NCBI GenBank assembly: GCA_963839615.1
Contig: CAWIVY010000001.1
Location: 1 to 64,000, forward strand
DNA: 64,000 nt
Source: DASQMT01 sp963839615
Lineage (GTDB): Bacteria > Actinomycetota > Thermoleophilia > Solirubrobacterales > Solirubrobacteraceae
Direction of reading: 5' to 3'
Below, piece by piece: positions 34,278 to 42,134 of the stretch. Made by a program: the position numbers and the translations under genes. The notes under the pieces were generated by a model that saw nothing but the letters and a program-made list of their open reading frames with translations, was not told the DNA's origin and ran no database searches. Every line of letters starts with the position of its first letter. Position 1 is the stretch's first letter.

Positions 34278-34798
34278 AGAACCGCACCGCGTTGACCGTG
34301 ATCGTCCTGACGTCAATGGCGTCGCTCGTCGCGGGGGTGGCGCTGGCAACGCCGCCGGTGGGCTTGACGTCCGAACTGCTCGCCCGCGGCGCGGGCGGCG
34401 AGTTCCGGATTCACGACAAGAGCATGGACCTGCAGCTGGACGCCAGAAGGGCCACCGACGTAGCGGTCGTCCGTGCGACGCTCGCGCCGGGCGGCTCCAC
34501 CGGCTGGCACGGCCATCCCGGCCCATCGATCGTCGTCGTCAAGACCGGAACCCTGACGATGTACGAGCCGCGCGGCGACCGCCACGGCGACGACTACGAC
34601 GCGCACGGGAGCCACCACGCCGTGCGGTGCTCGGTGCAAGCGTTCGGGCCGGGCAAGGCGTTCGTGCACCCGGAGGACGTGCACAACTTCGTCAACCACA
34701 CGGCCGAGCCGGCGGAGTTCTACGTCGTCTACCTAGTCCCCGCGGGAGCCGCGCCGCTGCTCAACGACGTGCCCACGCCTCCGAAGGGATGCTCATGA
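34274..34798 (+). CDS. Exported cupin domain protein
   Basis: A 174-residue protein with a signal peptide (TALTVIVLTSMASLVAGVALA) and one cupin domain: motif 1 as GGSTGWHGHPGPSIVVVKTGTLTMYE (two histidines) and motif 2 as FVHPEDVHNFVNHTAEPAEFY (histidine). The metal site therefore looks complete, outside the cell. Substrate unknown. Both ends overlap neighbours by 4 bases (ATGA), so it is translated as part of the five-gene string. Confidence 0.8.
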   Translation: MKNRTALTVIVLTSMASLVAGVALATPPVGLTSELLARGAGGEFRIHDKSMDLQLDARRATDVAVVRATLAPGGSTGWHGHPGPSIVVVKTGTLTMYEPRGDRHGDDYDAHGSHHAVRCSVQAFGPGKAFVHPEDVHNFVNHTAEPAEFYVVYLVPAGAAPLLNDVPTPPKGCS

Positions 34799-35496
34799 GG
34801 CTCACGCGATTCCTGGCGATCGGCGTCCTGGCGGGCGGCCTGGTCGCCTGCGGCGCTGACCAGGACCAGGAGTCCTCGAGCGTTCAGCAGCGGCCTTCGC
34901 CGACTGCGACGCCGAGCGTGGCGATCGTCGCCGAAGGGGAGCTCGGCCGTCCCGCGACCGTACCGGCGGAGGCGAACATCTTCGGCGCCGGACACCGGGA
35001 GCCGCCCGCTCCGGGCGGTGGCGGCCCGGGCTTGCTCCCGACGCGCTGGCGGCTGCCGGAGGCCGCCGACCGGATCGTGACCTTCCCGAAGGCGATCGGC
35101 CGGGTCACTCCGATCGTCGACAGGGCCGGGGAGAACGGCCCACGCGGAGACGGGGCAGGGCCGACCGACGTGACGTCGTACGGCGGGATCTCCGGCATCG
35201 TCCACCGGCGCAACGGCATGTTCCTGGTCGGCGTGTTCCTTACCGACGAGCCCGCCCCGAGGCCCCCGCCGCGTCGACTCGACTTCACGAGGCGCGAGCG
35301 GTTCCATACTCTCGCCCCGCGCATCGCCCAGACGTTTCTCGTGGGCGATGGACAAGGGCGTTCCTATCGCGTCCCCGCGCGTGCGACGCGCCTGTTCCTC
35401 GGCTTCGCCGACGGCTACCTCTACAAGGGCTATCCCGGCTGGTACGGGAACAACGACGGCGAGCTCTCCGTCACGGTGGACATGGCGAGCGGCTGA
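34795..35496 (+). CDS. Lipoprotein with PA-IL/LecA-like C-terminal domain
   Basis: A 233-residue protein. The signal peptide ends in a lipobox (GGLVAC), so it is anchored to the outer face of the membrane. A Pro/Thr-rich linker follows. The C-terminal third ends YRVPARATRLFLGFADGYLYKGYPGWYGNNDGELSVTVDM, which resembles the calcium and sugar site region of LecA-type lectins (…GTYGNNSGSFSV…); a sugar-binding role is inferred, not proven. ATG 34789 is an alternative start two codons upstream, but 34795 gives the ATGA overlap seen through the operon. Last gene before scar 3. Confidence 0.7.
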   Translation: MRLTRFLAIGVLAGGLVACGADQDQESSSVQQRPSPTATPSVAIVAEGELGRPATVPAEANIFGAGHREPPAPGGGGPGLLPTRWRLPEAADRIVTFPKAIGRVTPIVDRAGENGPRGDGAGPTDVTSYGGISGIVHRRNGMFLVGVFLTDEPAPRPPPRRLDFTRRERFHTLAPRIAQTFLVGDGQGRSYRVPARATRLFLGFADGYLYKGYPGWYGNNDGELSVTVDMASG

Positions 35497-35550
35497 CACG
35501 GCCTCCGTCGGACGATCCCCGAACCGCCCGAGGACCGTCGCGAAGCGCCG

Positions 35551-35673
35551 GACTCTTCATGGTGGGAGCAGGTTCGACTCACCACTTCGCCCTCGAAACA
35601 GTCGTCTTTCTGGGGTAGCTGCCCCCGATCTTCCCCCGAGGTGCTCCTCGATCAAACGGCGTGTTCCCCCTAC
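35551..35673. repeat. tRNA-Tyr 3'-end scar 3
   Basis: The core ATGGTGGGAGCAGGTTCGACTCACCA (35559-35584, quoted here as joined shorter blocks ATGGTGGGAGCAGG and TTCGACTCACCA) matches scar 2 exactly; the first block and its flank GCGCCGGAC...TCATGG match the intact tRNA-Tyr locus. The C-rich block CCCCCGATCTTCCCCCGA and GTGTTCCCCCTA follows to the right. Upstream, 35515-35550 resembles 39534-39566 near the tRNA. Confidence 0.8.
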
Positions 35674-35706
35674 GGGTTCGCGGGGCAGATCCAACAGCCC
35701 CCGTGA

Positions 35707-35877
35707 TCGACGGAGCGCGGAACGTTCAAGCGCGCGTGGTGCGGCCGGTGGGCGAACGAGAGCCGGCCGCGCGAGTGGCAGAAACTCGTCGCATCGTGGG
35801 ACATGCGGTTCTCCGACAGCCAGGCGCAGACCACGAGCTACGTCGTCGGGCAGCGAGCGGGCGCAGCGGCGTACTAG
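35707..35877 (+). pseudogene. Phage terminase large-subunit fragment
   Basis: The open stretch of 56 codons, without a start, reads WCGRWANESRPREW then QKLVASWDMRFSDS and SYVVGQRAG before a stop. The SWD-x-x-F-x-D...SYVVGQ run is the start of the nuclease domain of large terminases (the usual form is QSWDLTFKDT..SDYVVGQVWG). An in-frame TGA at 35704-35706 precedes it and the rest of the gene is gone. It shows that module C derives at least partly from a tailed phage. Confidence 0.65.
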
Positions 35878-36122
35878 ACGAGATGGCGCTGAGCGATGTG
35901 ATCGCCCAGGATCTCGAGCGCGGAACGGAAGTCTCCCGACGGGCGGCCTGATTCGTAAGGCCGTAGCCCGATCTCGTTCTCGATCTCGGGGTGAGCGGTG
36001 ACGTACGCGGCGAGTTTCTGTTCGGCTTCGGCCCACGTCTGGTACGTAGCCACTACGTCGCCGTTCTCTGCATAGACCATCGCACAGATCATGTTCTCGC
36101 CATCCAGCCTAATCAGGCTCAT
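35874..36122 (-). CDS. Small hypothetical protein, second of a coupled pair
   Basis: An 82-residue acidic protein, MSLIRLDGENMICAMVYAENGD then VVATYQTWAEAEQKLAAYVTAHPEIENEIG, with alternating strand-helix character and no recognised motif. Its start lies 14 bases inside the end of the upstream gene on the same strand, which implies translational coupling. Its stop overlaps the end of the terminase fragment on the other strand. It resembles small phage or immunity proteins in size only; function unknown. Confidence 0.5.
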   Translation of the reverse strand: MSLIRLDGENMICAMVYAENGDVVATYQTWAEAEQKLAAYVTAHPEIENEIGLRPYESGRPSGDFRSALEILGDHIAQRHLV

Positions 36123-36510
36123 CACGCCGCGAGATGGTCGCAACCGATGCCAGGAGATCATCCGGGTCGCCCCAGACGGTGTAGTGGCCTTCAATATCGG
36201 CATACGTGCGCGCTAGGCAAAGTCTTCTGTCTTCCGCGAGTACCACGGCCGCGATGAGCTTCGGCCAGTAGATGGCATTTTCGGCCGCAAGTTCCTCCGA
36301 GGAATAGACGGACGCGCCTTGGTAGTCGGCGAAGTCCTCGTCAGGGGCTCGCGGGCGTCCTCTTTCGCGCTTGGATTGGAAGTCCCGGATCTTTCCGCGC
36401 GAGCTGCCGACCGTTCGTCCGGAGCGTGAGCCTGCCAGGAGCCGCTGTGGACGCCCGCATCCGTTCACGAGCGGGCGTGTCCCGAGCGGCATCCTCGACC
36501 TGTCGGACAA
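36109..36510 (-). CDS. Hypothetical protein, first of a coupled pair
   Basis: As read, 133 residues. The N-terminal 50 residues are basic and low-complexity; the coding-like part is ENAIYWPKLIAAVVLAEDRR and RTYADIEGHYTVWGDPDDLLASVATISRRDEPD. This half resembles the next protein in layout (strand, helix with Y/W, acidic loop), so the two may be paralogues. The true start may be internal. The end overlaps the next gene by 14 bases. Not recognised. Confidence 0.4.
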   Translation of the reverse strand: MSDRSRMPLGTRPLVNGCGRPQRLLAGSRSGRTVGSSRGKIRDFQSKRERGRPRAPDEDFADYQGASVYSSEELAAENAIYWPKLIAAVVLAEDRRLCLARTYADIEGHYTVWGDPDDLLASVATISRRDEPD

Positions 36511-36753
36511 GGACCGTCGTCGCGCAGCTTCCCACGCGACGGTGCCTAGTCTTTCCTGATCGGCGGTTTGCCGGTCGCTCGTCTACCGGGATCGGATCGA
36601 GGTGAACCACTACAGTTCGCGACTCCGCGTCGTCCTGCTGCGGCTCGACGGCCCCGTCAACATGCGATCCGGTTGCGGATCCGTTGCGGGCGGTGGGGTA
36701 TCTTGCGGTGCATCCGGCGCGCACGGCGCCGGCCGACCTTAAGGAGCCGAGCC

Positions 36754-37302
36754 ATGGCCGGTCGTATCCCTGCGAAGAAGGCTCGTCTCGTACGCCGGTT
36801 GGCGCTCGCGACGGTGCTCGCGGCAGTGGGCGCGAGCGCGGTCGCGACCTCCGGCTTTGGCCAGTTGGGGAACGAGCCGATCACGGCGAATCGGTTCGTG
36901 GTCACGATTGACGGCTACGAGATCGCCTCGTTCCAGGAGCTCGCCGGCATCACCGCGGAGGTAGAGCCGTCGGATTACTGGTCGACGTCCGGCGCTTCCG
37001 TCTCGCTCAACAAACTCGCGGGCAAGATCAAGCCGCCCGCCGTCACGCTCAGGCGCGGGATGACCAACAGCCAGGAGCTGTGGTCGTGGTTCGACGCGGT
37101 CAGGCTGGGGAACATGGCGGAGGCGCGGAAGAGCGCGAGCCTCACGGCGTTCAACGCCGAGGGCCAGCCGGTCGCGAAGTGGTGGCTGGAGAAGGCGTGG
37201 CCGTCGAAGCTCGAGGCCGGCGCGCTGAGGGCAGGCAGCACGCAAACCATGACGGAGACCGTCACGCTGACCGCGCAATACGTCCAGCGGGTCGCGCCGT
37301 AG
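36754..37302 (+). CDS. Tail-tube (T4 gp19-like) protein with a signal peptide
   Basis: A 182-residue protein. Residues 1-38 look like an export signal: basic AKKARLVRRLALATVLAAVG followed by ASAVATSGFG. The rest is a tail-tube/Hcp-fold domain of the gp19 type: NRFVVTIDGYEIASFQELAG, then TAEVEPSDYW, LAGKIKPPAVTLRRGMTNSQELWSWF, then MAEARKSASLTAFNAEG, and WPSKLEAGALRAG plus a last strand ETVTLTAQYVQRV. Tube proteins of phages and contractile injection systems normally have no signal peptide and sit among sheath, baseplate and chaperone genes; none is nearby. AAGGAG sits 7 bases before the ATG. Export of a solitary tube protein is the odd part. Confidence 0.75.
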   Translation: MAGRIPAKKARLVRRLALATVLAAVGASAVATSGFGQLGNEPITANRFVVTIDGYEIASFQELAGITAEVEPSDYWSTSGASVSLNKLAGKIKPPAVTLRRGMTNSQELWSWFDAVRLGNMAEARKSASLTAFNAEGQPVAKWWLEKAWPSKLEAGALRAGSTQTMTETVTLTAQYVQRVAP

Positions 37303-37329
37303 CGCCGTCGGGGCCCAACTGCGCGAGCG

Positions 37330-37767
37330 TCACGCCGGCACGGTCTCGGTGACGTGCGCGAGCGCGGCGTCGAGCCGATCGACGAGCGCAGCGTCCGTCA
37401 CCAGTCGCCCCCGCGAACGGCGAGCAGGACTCAGTGCCAGCCAAGCGAGAGGCGTTCCATCACACAGGGCGCTGTCCGAGTCAGTGAACGGCGCCGCGTC
37501 AGGACGGCGGTCTGCGGCCGACAGGCGCGGCCCGCCAGTCGGTCCCGACGGGCGGTGAGCGACGCGGAACGTGAGCCGCGGCATGCCACGCCGCGCCGCC
37601 AGCTTACCGCTGATGCTGGTGCGGCCGGTCTCATCGATCATCCGCGCGCCTTCGTCGAGCAGTACCTCGCACGACGAATACCGCAGCCGGTTGATGCCGG
37701 AGTCGGGAATCAGATTGTGGGCGACGCCGACCTGGTGCCGACGTGGCTGGTTGGCAGGCGAGCTCAT
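37330..37767 (-). CDS. Possible hypothetical protein
   Basis: A 145-residue open frame from ATG 37767, convergent with the tail-tube gene. It contains IPDSGINRLRYSSCEVLLDEGARMIDETGRTSISGKLAARRG, which looks like real protein (strand-helix-strand), but the second half is low-complexity and arginine-rich. It could be a degraded gene or a phage remnant. No family recognised. Confidence 0.3.
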   Translation of the reverse strand: MSSPANQPRRHQVGVAHNLIPDSGINRLRYSSCEVLLDEGARMIDETGRTSISGKLAARRGMPRLTFRVAHRPSGPTGGPRLSAADRRPDAAPFTDSDSALCDGTPLAWLALSPARRSRGRLVTDAALVDRLDAALAHVTETVPA

Positions 37768-37982
37768 TTGGTCGAGTGTCGAGGACGTGCCGGACGGGCG
37801 TGCGAGCCCCCGCCGCCAAAGTGGGCGGTAGTAGGTCCGGCGTCCGCGCGACACAGCGTTAGCGAGGGCGCTGCCGCTTCTGCCTTGCAGGAGCACTGCC
37901 GACCGCGCTGGAACAGCCTCCTGCGCAGAGGAACGACGACGTACGACCGGCTGAAGGCGAGATCGGTCGATGATCCGGCTAG

Positions 37983-38231
37983 ATGTTCGAGGCTCTCGTT
38001 TTGTGGTTTGCGCTCGCGGTGCCGTGGGTGCTCGGCTATGCGACCGGCCGGTACTGGTCGGCGCTGCTGCCGGCCGCGATGCTCGGGGCTGCAGTCCTTA
38101 CCTTGGTGCTCTCTGAGCCGTCAGATGTGTCTGACGAGGTCGACGTGTGGCCGGGCGTGTTGACCGTGCTGTTCGCGGCGTCGGTCCTCATCTGCCTGGC
38201 TGGCGTCAGAATGCGCCGGAGAAAGCGCTGA
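37983..38231 (+). CDS. Small three-TM membrane protein
   Basis: An 82-residue protein with three hydrophobic segments (FEALVLWFALAVPWVLGYA, LLPAAMLGAAVLTLVL, GVLTVLFAASVLICLAGV), an acidic loop between the second and third, and a basic end (RMRRRKR). Layout and base use are those of a real gene. No function can be given. It sits in the accessory module with no evident partner. Confidence 0.55.
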   Translation: MFEALVLWFALAVPWVLGYATGRYWSALLPAAMLGAAVLTLVLSEPSDVSDEVDVWPGVLTVLFAASVLICLAGVRMRRRKR

Positions 38232-38712
38232 ACACGGTCTTGGCCGTCTCGTCGATACGCACGGAGTCGCTGAGTGCTGCGTCGGCCTGGACGGAGCGGC
38301 GGGGCGCAAGACTTGGCGCGCGCTGCTCTGTCTGCATCGAAGCAGAGGCGCGTCTATTGTGGCTTCCGCAGTTGCTGTGCCGCTGGCACGCCGCCTGGCG
38401 CGGGGCGTCGAGGCTCTCGGACCCCGCCCGTATCGTCGCCATCCAGCGGTGGATCCCAGGGCCGACCGGCACGCACCTCCGCGACCTCGGATCGGCGCGC
38501 TCGCCACGCGGTCAAGCGTCGACGAAGCCTCGCCGTCGGTGCACCGGGCCCAGCACGTCGAAGCAAGCGCACATTCAAATCCTACGCGCGGCACTGCCGT
38601 TTCCGCCTCCCAGGAGCACCTTGACTTGCGGCACGCGGGGCTGCTCCTTGTGCCTCAACGCAGCACTCGTGATCGTACGGGCGACAGGCCGTTCGCCCGT
38701 GTCCGAATTCGC
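38232..38712. other. Gene-free stretch
   Basis: About 480 bases without a convincing gene, repeat or RNA. Open frames here are low-complexity or lack starts. It may be debris of former island genes. Confidence 0.4.
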
Positions 38713-39237
38713 CTAGCTGACGCGAAACGAGAATCGCGCCACGATCTCGGTTCGCGTCGGGAACCCAGCCGGGACATGGCATCTGCCCTGCGGCGGACAC
38801 GCGAATCCCTCAAAGAACGTCACCATTCCCTTGTACCGCCCTGGGCACCAGCCTTCCGGTCCGCCTTCACCGTGAGCGAGATCGAGCGCGGCCCGCACAC
38901 GGGTCCCGACAGGAGCGTCAGTAAAGCGCGCGTCGCGCTCGTTCACGCACGCGCTGGCCGGCGTTGCCTTCGCCGTGAGGGAGTATTGGCGAATCGTGTT
39001 GCCCGCGACGCCTGTCGCCTCGCGCGTTGTGATTGCGGCAACGAAGCGGTCATGCTTGCCGATGTCAGATCGAGGGACAGCCAGTGTTATCGGCGACGCC
39101 GAGGCAGCAGGCTTGTTCGAGCTAGGCGCGGACGCGCTCAGCGACGAATCACCGCCTGCGCACGCGCTGACGCTCAGCCCGCACACAGCCGACACAGCCG
39201 ACACGGCCCAGGCTGTCGTCGCGTAACGCACGATCAC
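38713..39237 (-). CDS. Probable exported lipoprotein of unknown function
   Basis: A 174-residue protein. The N-terminus TAWAVSAVSAVCGLSVSACAGG has a signal helix ending in a lipobox-like SVSAC, followed by a Ser/Ala/Pro linker (SSLSASAPSSNKPAASASP) and a compact domain with four cysteines (SACVNE, EGWCPGRYKG, FACPPQGRC) that ends FPTRTEIVARFSFRV. The cysteines fit an oxidised extracytoplasmic fold. Not a family I recognise. It is the last gene before the scar region and tRNA-Tyr. Confidence 0.6.
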   Translation of the reverse strand: MIVRYATTAWAVSAVSAVCGLSVSACAGGDSSLSASAPSSNKPAASASPITLAVPRSDIGKHDRFVAAITTREATGVAGNTIRQYSLTAKATPASACVNERDARFTDAPVGTRVRAALDLAHGEGGPEGWCPGRYKGMVTFFEGFACPPQGRCHVPAGFPTRTEIVARFSFRVS

Positions 39238-39498
39238 ACCCTACGCCTCGGGCGTCTGAACGCTGCTCCATTCGCCTGGATGCGAGCGTCTCCGCAGCCG
39301 AGCGCGAAAGCCCGCTCCGGACGATGAGCGAGCGCCTGAGCTCGCAGGCCGACAGCGCCCGCATCTCCTGGGCGAAGCGGGAGTCACCCGCCTGGGCCCG
39401 GACACCTGCGCGTCGTGCGACGCGTTCAGCACGAGCTGGCGCATGCTGACCGAACCCCGCGCGGCCAGGTGGCCCATGTTGATCGGGGCGCATCCCAT

Positions 39499-39566
39499 CC
39501 CCCTAACGGCCGCCGCGTTTCCCCCGAGATTCCCCCGAACCGCCCTCGAAACCGTCGCGAAGTGCC
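39499..39566. repeat. C-rich island-end block near tRNA-Tyr
   Basis: CCCCCTAACG, TTTCCCCCGAGATTCCCCCGAACCGCC (given here as two joined blocks TTTCCCCCGAGA and TTCCCCCGAACCGCC) and ACCGTCGCGAAG repeat the elements seen in the scars at 25.5, 27.8 and 35.5-35.6 kb, here about 100 bases from the tRNA 3' end. It is probably the inner end of the last element integrated at this tRNA. The stretch 39238-39667 otherwise holds no gene I can support. Confidence 0.55.
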
Positions 39567-39667
39567 TGCAAATGGGTTCCGGCGGTGGCCGGACCTGTCC
39601 GGCTGCAGCGCAGGAAAATCCCTGCTCTCTCCGGGAATGTCCGGAGCTGACCGCGCCGGACCCCTCA

Positions 39668-39749
<82 letters not shown>

Positions 39750-39830
39750 TGGGCGGCGCGAAGTGTAGCGGCGCGCAGGCAGCCTCCCCACAGGCGCCGC
39801 GCGGTCCGCGGCGCCTTGCAGGGGAGGGCG

Positions 39831-41057
39831 TCAGCCCGTGTCCCGCAGCCGCTGCGCCTCGGGCAGCGACTCGAGCTTCTTGAGGGTGTGGTTCTCGATC
39901 TGGCGGATCCGCTCGCGCGTCACGTTGAACGCGCGGCCGACCTCCTCGAGGGTGAACGGGCGCGCGCCGGTCAGGCCGAAGCGCATCTCGATCACCTCGC
40001 GCTCGCGCTGCGGTAGCGCTTCGAGCGCCTTGCGCACGTTCTCGCGGCGGAGGGTGTCCGAGGCCTGGTCGAACGGGGAGACGGCGGTCTCGTCCTCGAC
40101 GAAGTCGCCGAGCTCGGACTCCTCCTCCTCGCCGATCGGCTTCTCGAGCGAGACCGGCTGCTGCGCCATGCGCTGGATGTCGCGCACCTCGCGCACCGTG
40201 CACTCGAGCTCCTTGGCGATCTCGTCGGGGGTCGGCTCGCGGCCGAGCGACTGCACGAGCTGGCGCTCGACGTGAACGACCTTGTTGAGCTTCTCGACCA
40301 TGTGGACCGGGATGCGGATCGTCCGCCCCTTGTCCGCGATCGCCCGCGTGACGGCCTGGCGGATCCACCAGGTGGCGTACGTGGAGAACTTGTAGCCGCG
40401 CCGGTAGTCGAACTTCTCGACCGCGCGGATCAGGCCGAGCGAGCCCTCCTGGATCAGGTCCAGGAACGACAGCCCGCGGCCCAGGTAGCCCTTGGCGATC
40501 GAGACGACGAGCCGGAGGTTGGCCTCGACCATCTCCTGCTTGGCGTACAGGTCGCCGCGCTCGATCCGCTTGGCCAGCGCGACCTCGCGGTCGGCGGTGA
40601 GCAACTGCACGCGCCCGATCGAGCGCAGGTACAGCCGGAGCGAGTCCAGGCTGGGCTCGACCGTGAGGTCGATCTCCGGCTTGCGCGGCGCGTCGGGGGC
40701 CTTCTCGCTCGCCGGCTCGGCGCGCTCGAAGCGGCCACCCTCGCTGATCGCCGGGCGGCCATCCTCGCCGACCACGTCGATCCCCTGCTCCAGCAGATAC
40801 GCGTGGAGCTCGGAAACCTGCTCCTTCGTGACTTCGATCTCCTCGAGCGAGGAGGCGATCTGCGTGAAGGTGAGGAAACCCTTTTCCTGCCCTTCAGCGA
40901 TCAGCGGGCGGAACTCGTCGATCTCCGTGATCGAGACATCTTCCGCCAGCAGCACATCCGTTTTGGTGCCCAACGCCCTCAATCCTTGAGCCGAAAAACC
41001 AGCCGACCCCTCCGGGGCCGACCCCGCCTGCTGCGTGTACTTCGTGACTTGTAGCAC
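39831..41057 (-). CDS. rpoD: Primary sigma-70 factor (RpoD/SigA type)
   Basis: As placed, 408 residues. Region 1.1 (about 40-100: EIDEFRPLIAEGQEKGFLTF), region 1.2 (LRLYLRSIGRVQLLTADREVALAKRIERGD), regions 2.1-2.4 (NLRLVVSIAKGYLGRGLSFLD, YATWWIRQAVTRAIADKGRT), region 3 and region 4 (REREVIEMRFGLTGARPFTLEEVG, FNVTRERIRQIENHTLKKL) are complete, so this is a group 1 or housekeeping-like sigma factor. The start is uncertain: GTG 41057 gives VLQVTKYTQQ, which does not look like a sigma N-terminus; a GTG or TTG just before LLAEDVSITEIDEF (about 40970) may be the real one. It is divergent from folE2. Confidence 0.9.
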   Translation of the reverse strand: MLQVTKYTQQAGSAPEGSAGFSAQGLRALGTKTDVLLAEDVSITEIDEFRPLIAEGQEKGFLTFTQIASSLEEIEVTKEQVSELHAYLLEQGIDVVGEDGRPAISEGGRFERAEPASEKAPDAPRKPEIDLTVEPSLDSLRLYLRSIGRVQLLTADREVALAKRIERGDLYAKQEMVEANLRLVVSIAKGYLGRGLSFLDLIQEGSLGLIRAVEKFDYRRGYKFSTYATWWIRQAVTRAIADKGRTIRIPVHMVEKLNKVVHVERQLVQSLGREPTPDEIAKELECTVREVRDIQRMAQQPVSLEKPIGEEEESELGDFVEDETAVSPFDQASDTLRRENVRKALEALPQREREVIEMRFGLTGARPFTLEEVGRAFNVTRERIRQIENHTLKKLESLPEAQRLRDTG

Positions 41058-41141
41058 AGGATCTGGCGGACGGAAGAGGCCAAAAGGGTGAACTTTCTGC
41101 CCCCGATGGGGCAAATCAGGCAAACCTCTATCTTCAAGGGC

Positions 41142-42134
41142 ATGGCCGTATCGCTCGAGGACGTCCAGAATCAGGTCCCTTCGCTGCACGTATCGCTCTC
41201 GCGCGTGGGCGTGACCAACGTCGAGAAGGTCATCCGGATCGAGGCGGGAGCGAGGGAACAGCTCTTCTACGCCAAGCTCGACTGCTTCGTCGATCTCGGC
41301 CCGCGCCAGAAGGGCGCGCACATGTCGCGCTTCGAGGAGGTCGTCAACGACGCGATCGGCGAGGTGATCCTCGGCGAGAGCGCGTTCCGGGCCGAGACGC
41401 TCGCCCAGCACATCGCCGAGAAGGTGCGCGACCGCCAGGGCGCGCTGCGCGCCGAGGTGCATCTCGAGGCGCGCTTCCCGGAGTACAAGCCGGCGCCGCA
41501 CAGCGGCATCCGCACGCAGGAGATCTACACGCTGCACGGCGTCGCGGTCGCGGGCCCGAACGGCACGAAGCGGCTCGTCGGCGTCACGGCGCAGGGCATG
41601 ACCGCCTGCCCGTGCGCGCAGGGACTGGTGAAGGCCGGCTCACGCGAGCGGCTCAAGGCCGACGGCTTCGGCGACGAGCAGATCGAGCAGATCTTCGAGT
41701 CCGTGCCGGTCGCGACGCACAACCAGCGCGGGCTCGGCACGCTGCACGTCGGCTGCCCGGAGGACTGCGACACCGACATCGACGCCCAGCGCCTGCTGGC
41801 GATCGTCGAGGACTCGATGTCGTCGGAGATCTACGAGCTGATGAAGCGCTCGGACGAGGGTGCGGTGGTCGAGAAGGCACATCGCCGCCCGCGCTTCGTC
41901 GAGGACTGCGTGCGCGAGATGATCCGCGGCGTCGTCGACCGGCTGCCCGAGCTGCGCGACGACGCTTTCATCTCGGCGCGCCAGGAGAACCTCGAGACGA
42001 TCCACCAGCACAACGTCGTCGCCGACCGCTACGGCCTTCTGGGCGAGCTGCGCCACGAGCTCGCCTCAGGCGAGCACTCAGCCCGCCACGTCTCGCTGCG
42101 CGACTGGGTCGACGGCGGCGCGCGAGCGCAGTAG
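41142..42134 (+). CDS. folE2: GTP cyclohydrolase FolE2
   Basis: A 330-residue enzyme of the FolE2 (type IB) family, converting GTP to dihydroneopterin triphosphate for folate synthesis. Family marks: VSLSRVGVTNVEKVIRI at the start, QKGAHMSRFEEVVND, the metal-site C156/C158 in GMTACPCAQG, THNQRGLGTLHV, and VDRLPELRDDAFISARQENLETIHQHN. FolE2 tolerates several metals and often backs up or replaces zinc-dependent FolE; no FolE is in this window. Start ATG 41142 fits the family. Its 3' end overlaps pgsA, convergent, by 57 bases. Confidence 0.95.
   Translation: MAVSLEDVQNQVPSLHVSLSRVGVTNVEKVIRIEAGAREQLFYAKLDCFVDLGPRQKGAHMSRFEEVVNDAIGEVILGESAFRAETLAQHIAEKVRDRQGALRAEVHLEARFPEYKPAPHSGIRTQEIYTLHGVAVAGPNGTKRLVGVTAQGMTACPCAQGLVKAGSRERLKADGFGDEQIEQIFESVPVATHNQRGLGTLHVGCPEDCDTDIDAQRLLAIVEDSMSSEIYELMKRSDEGAVVEKAHRRPRFVEDCVREMIRGVVDRLPELRDDAFISARQENLETIHQHNVVADRYGLLGELRHELASGEHSARHVSLRDWVDGGARAQ

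Noticed and set aside
25419..35584. Extra tRNA genes at the three scars
   Set aside because: Only the acceptor/T-arm end is present; there is no D arm or anticodon arm, so these are attachment-site-like remnants.
36568..36753. Longer start for the tail-tube protein at 36568
   Set aside because: The extra 62 residues are Arg/Pro-rich and would bury the signal peptide; ATG 36754 has a good Shine-Dalgarno.
41057..41537. N-terminal extension of the sigma factor to 41537
   Set aside because: The added 160 residues overlap the divergent folE2 gene antisense and do not resemble sigma sequence.
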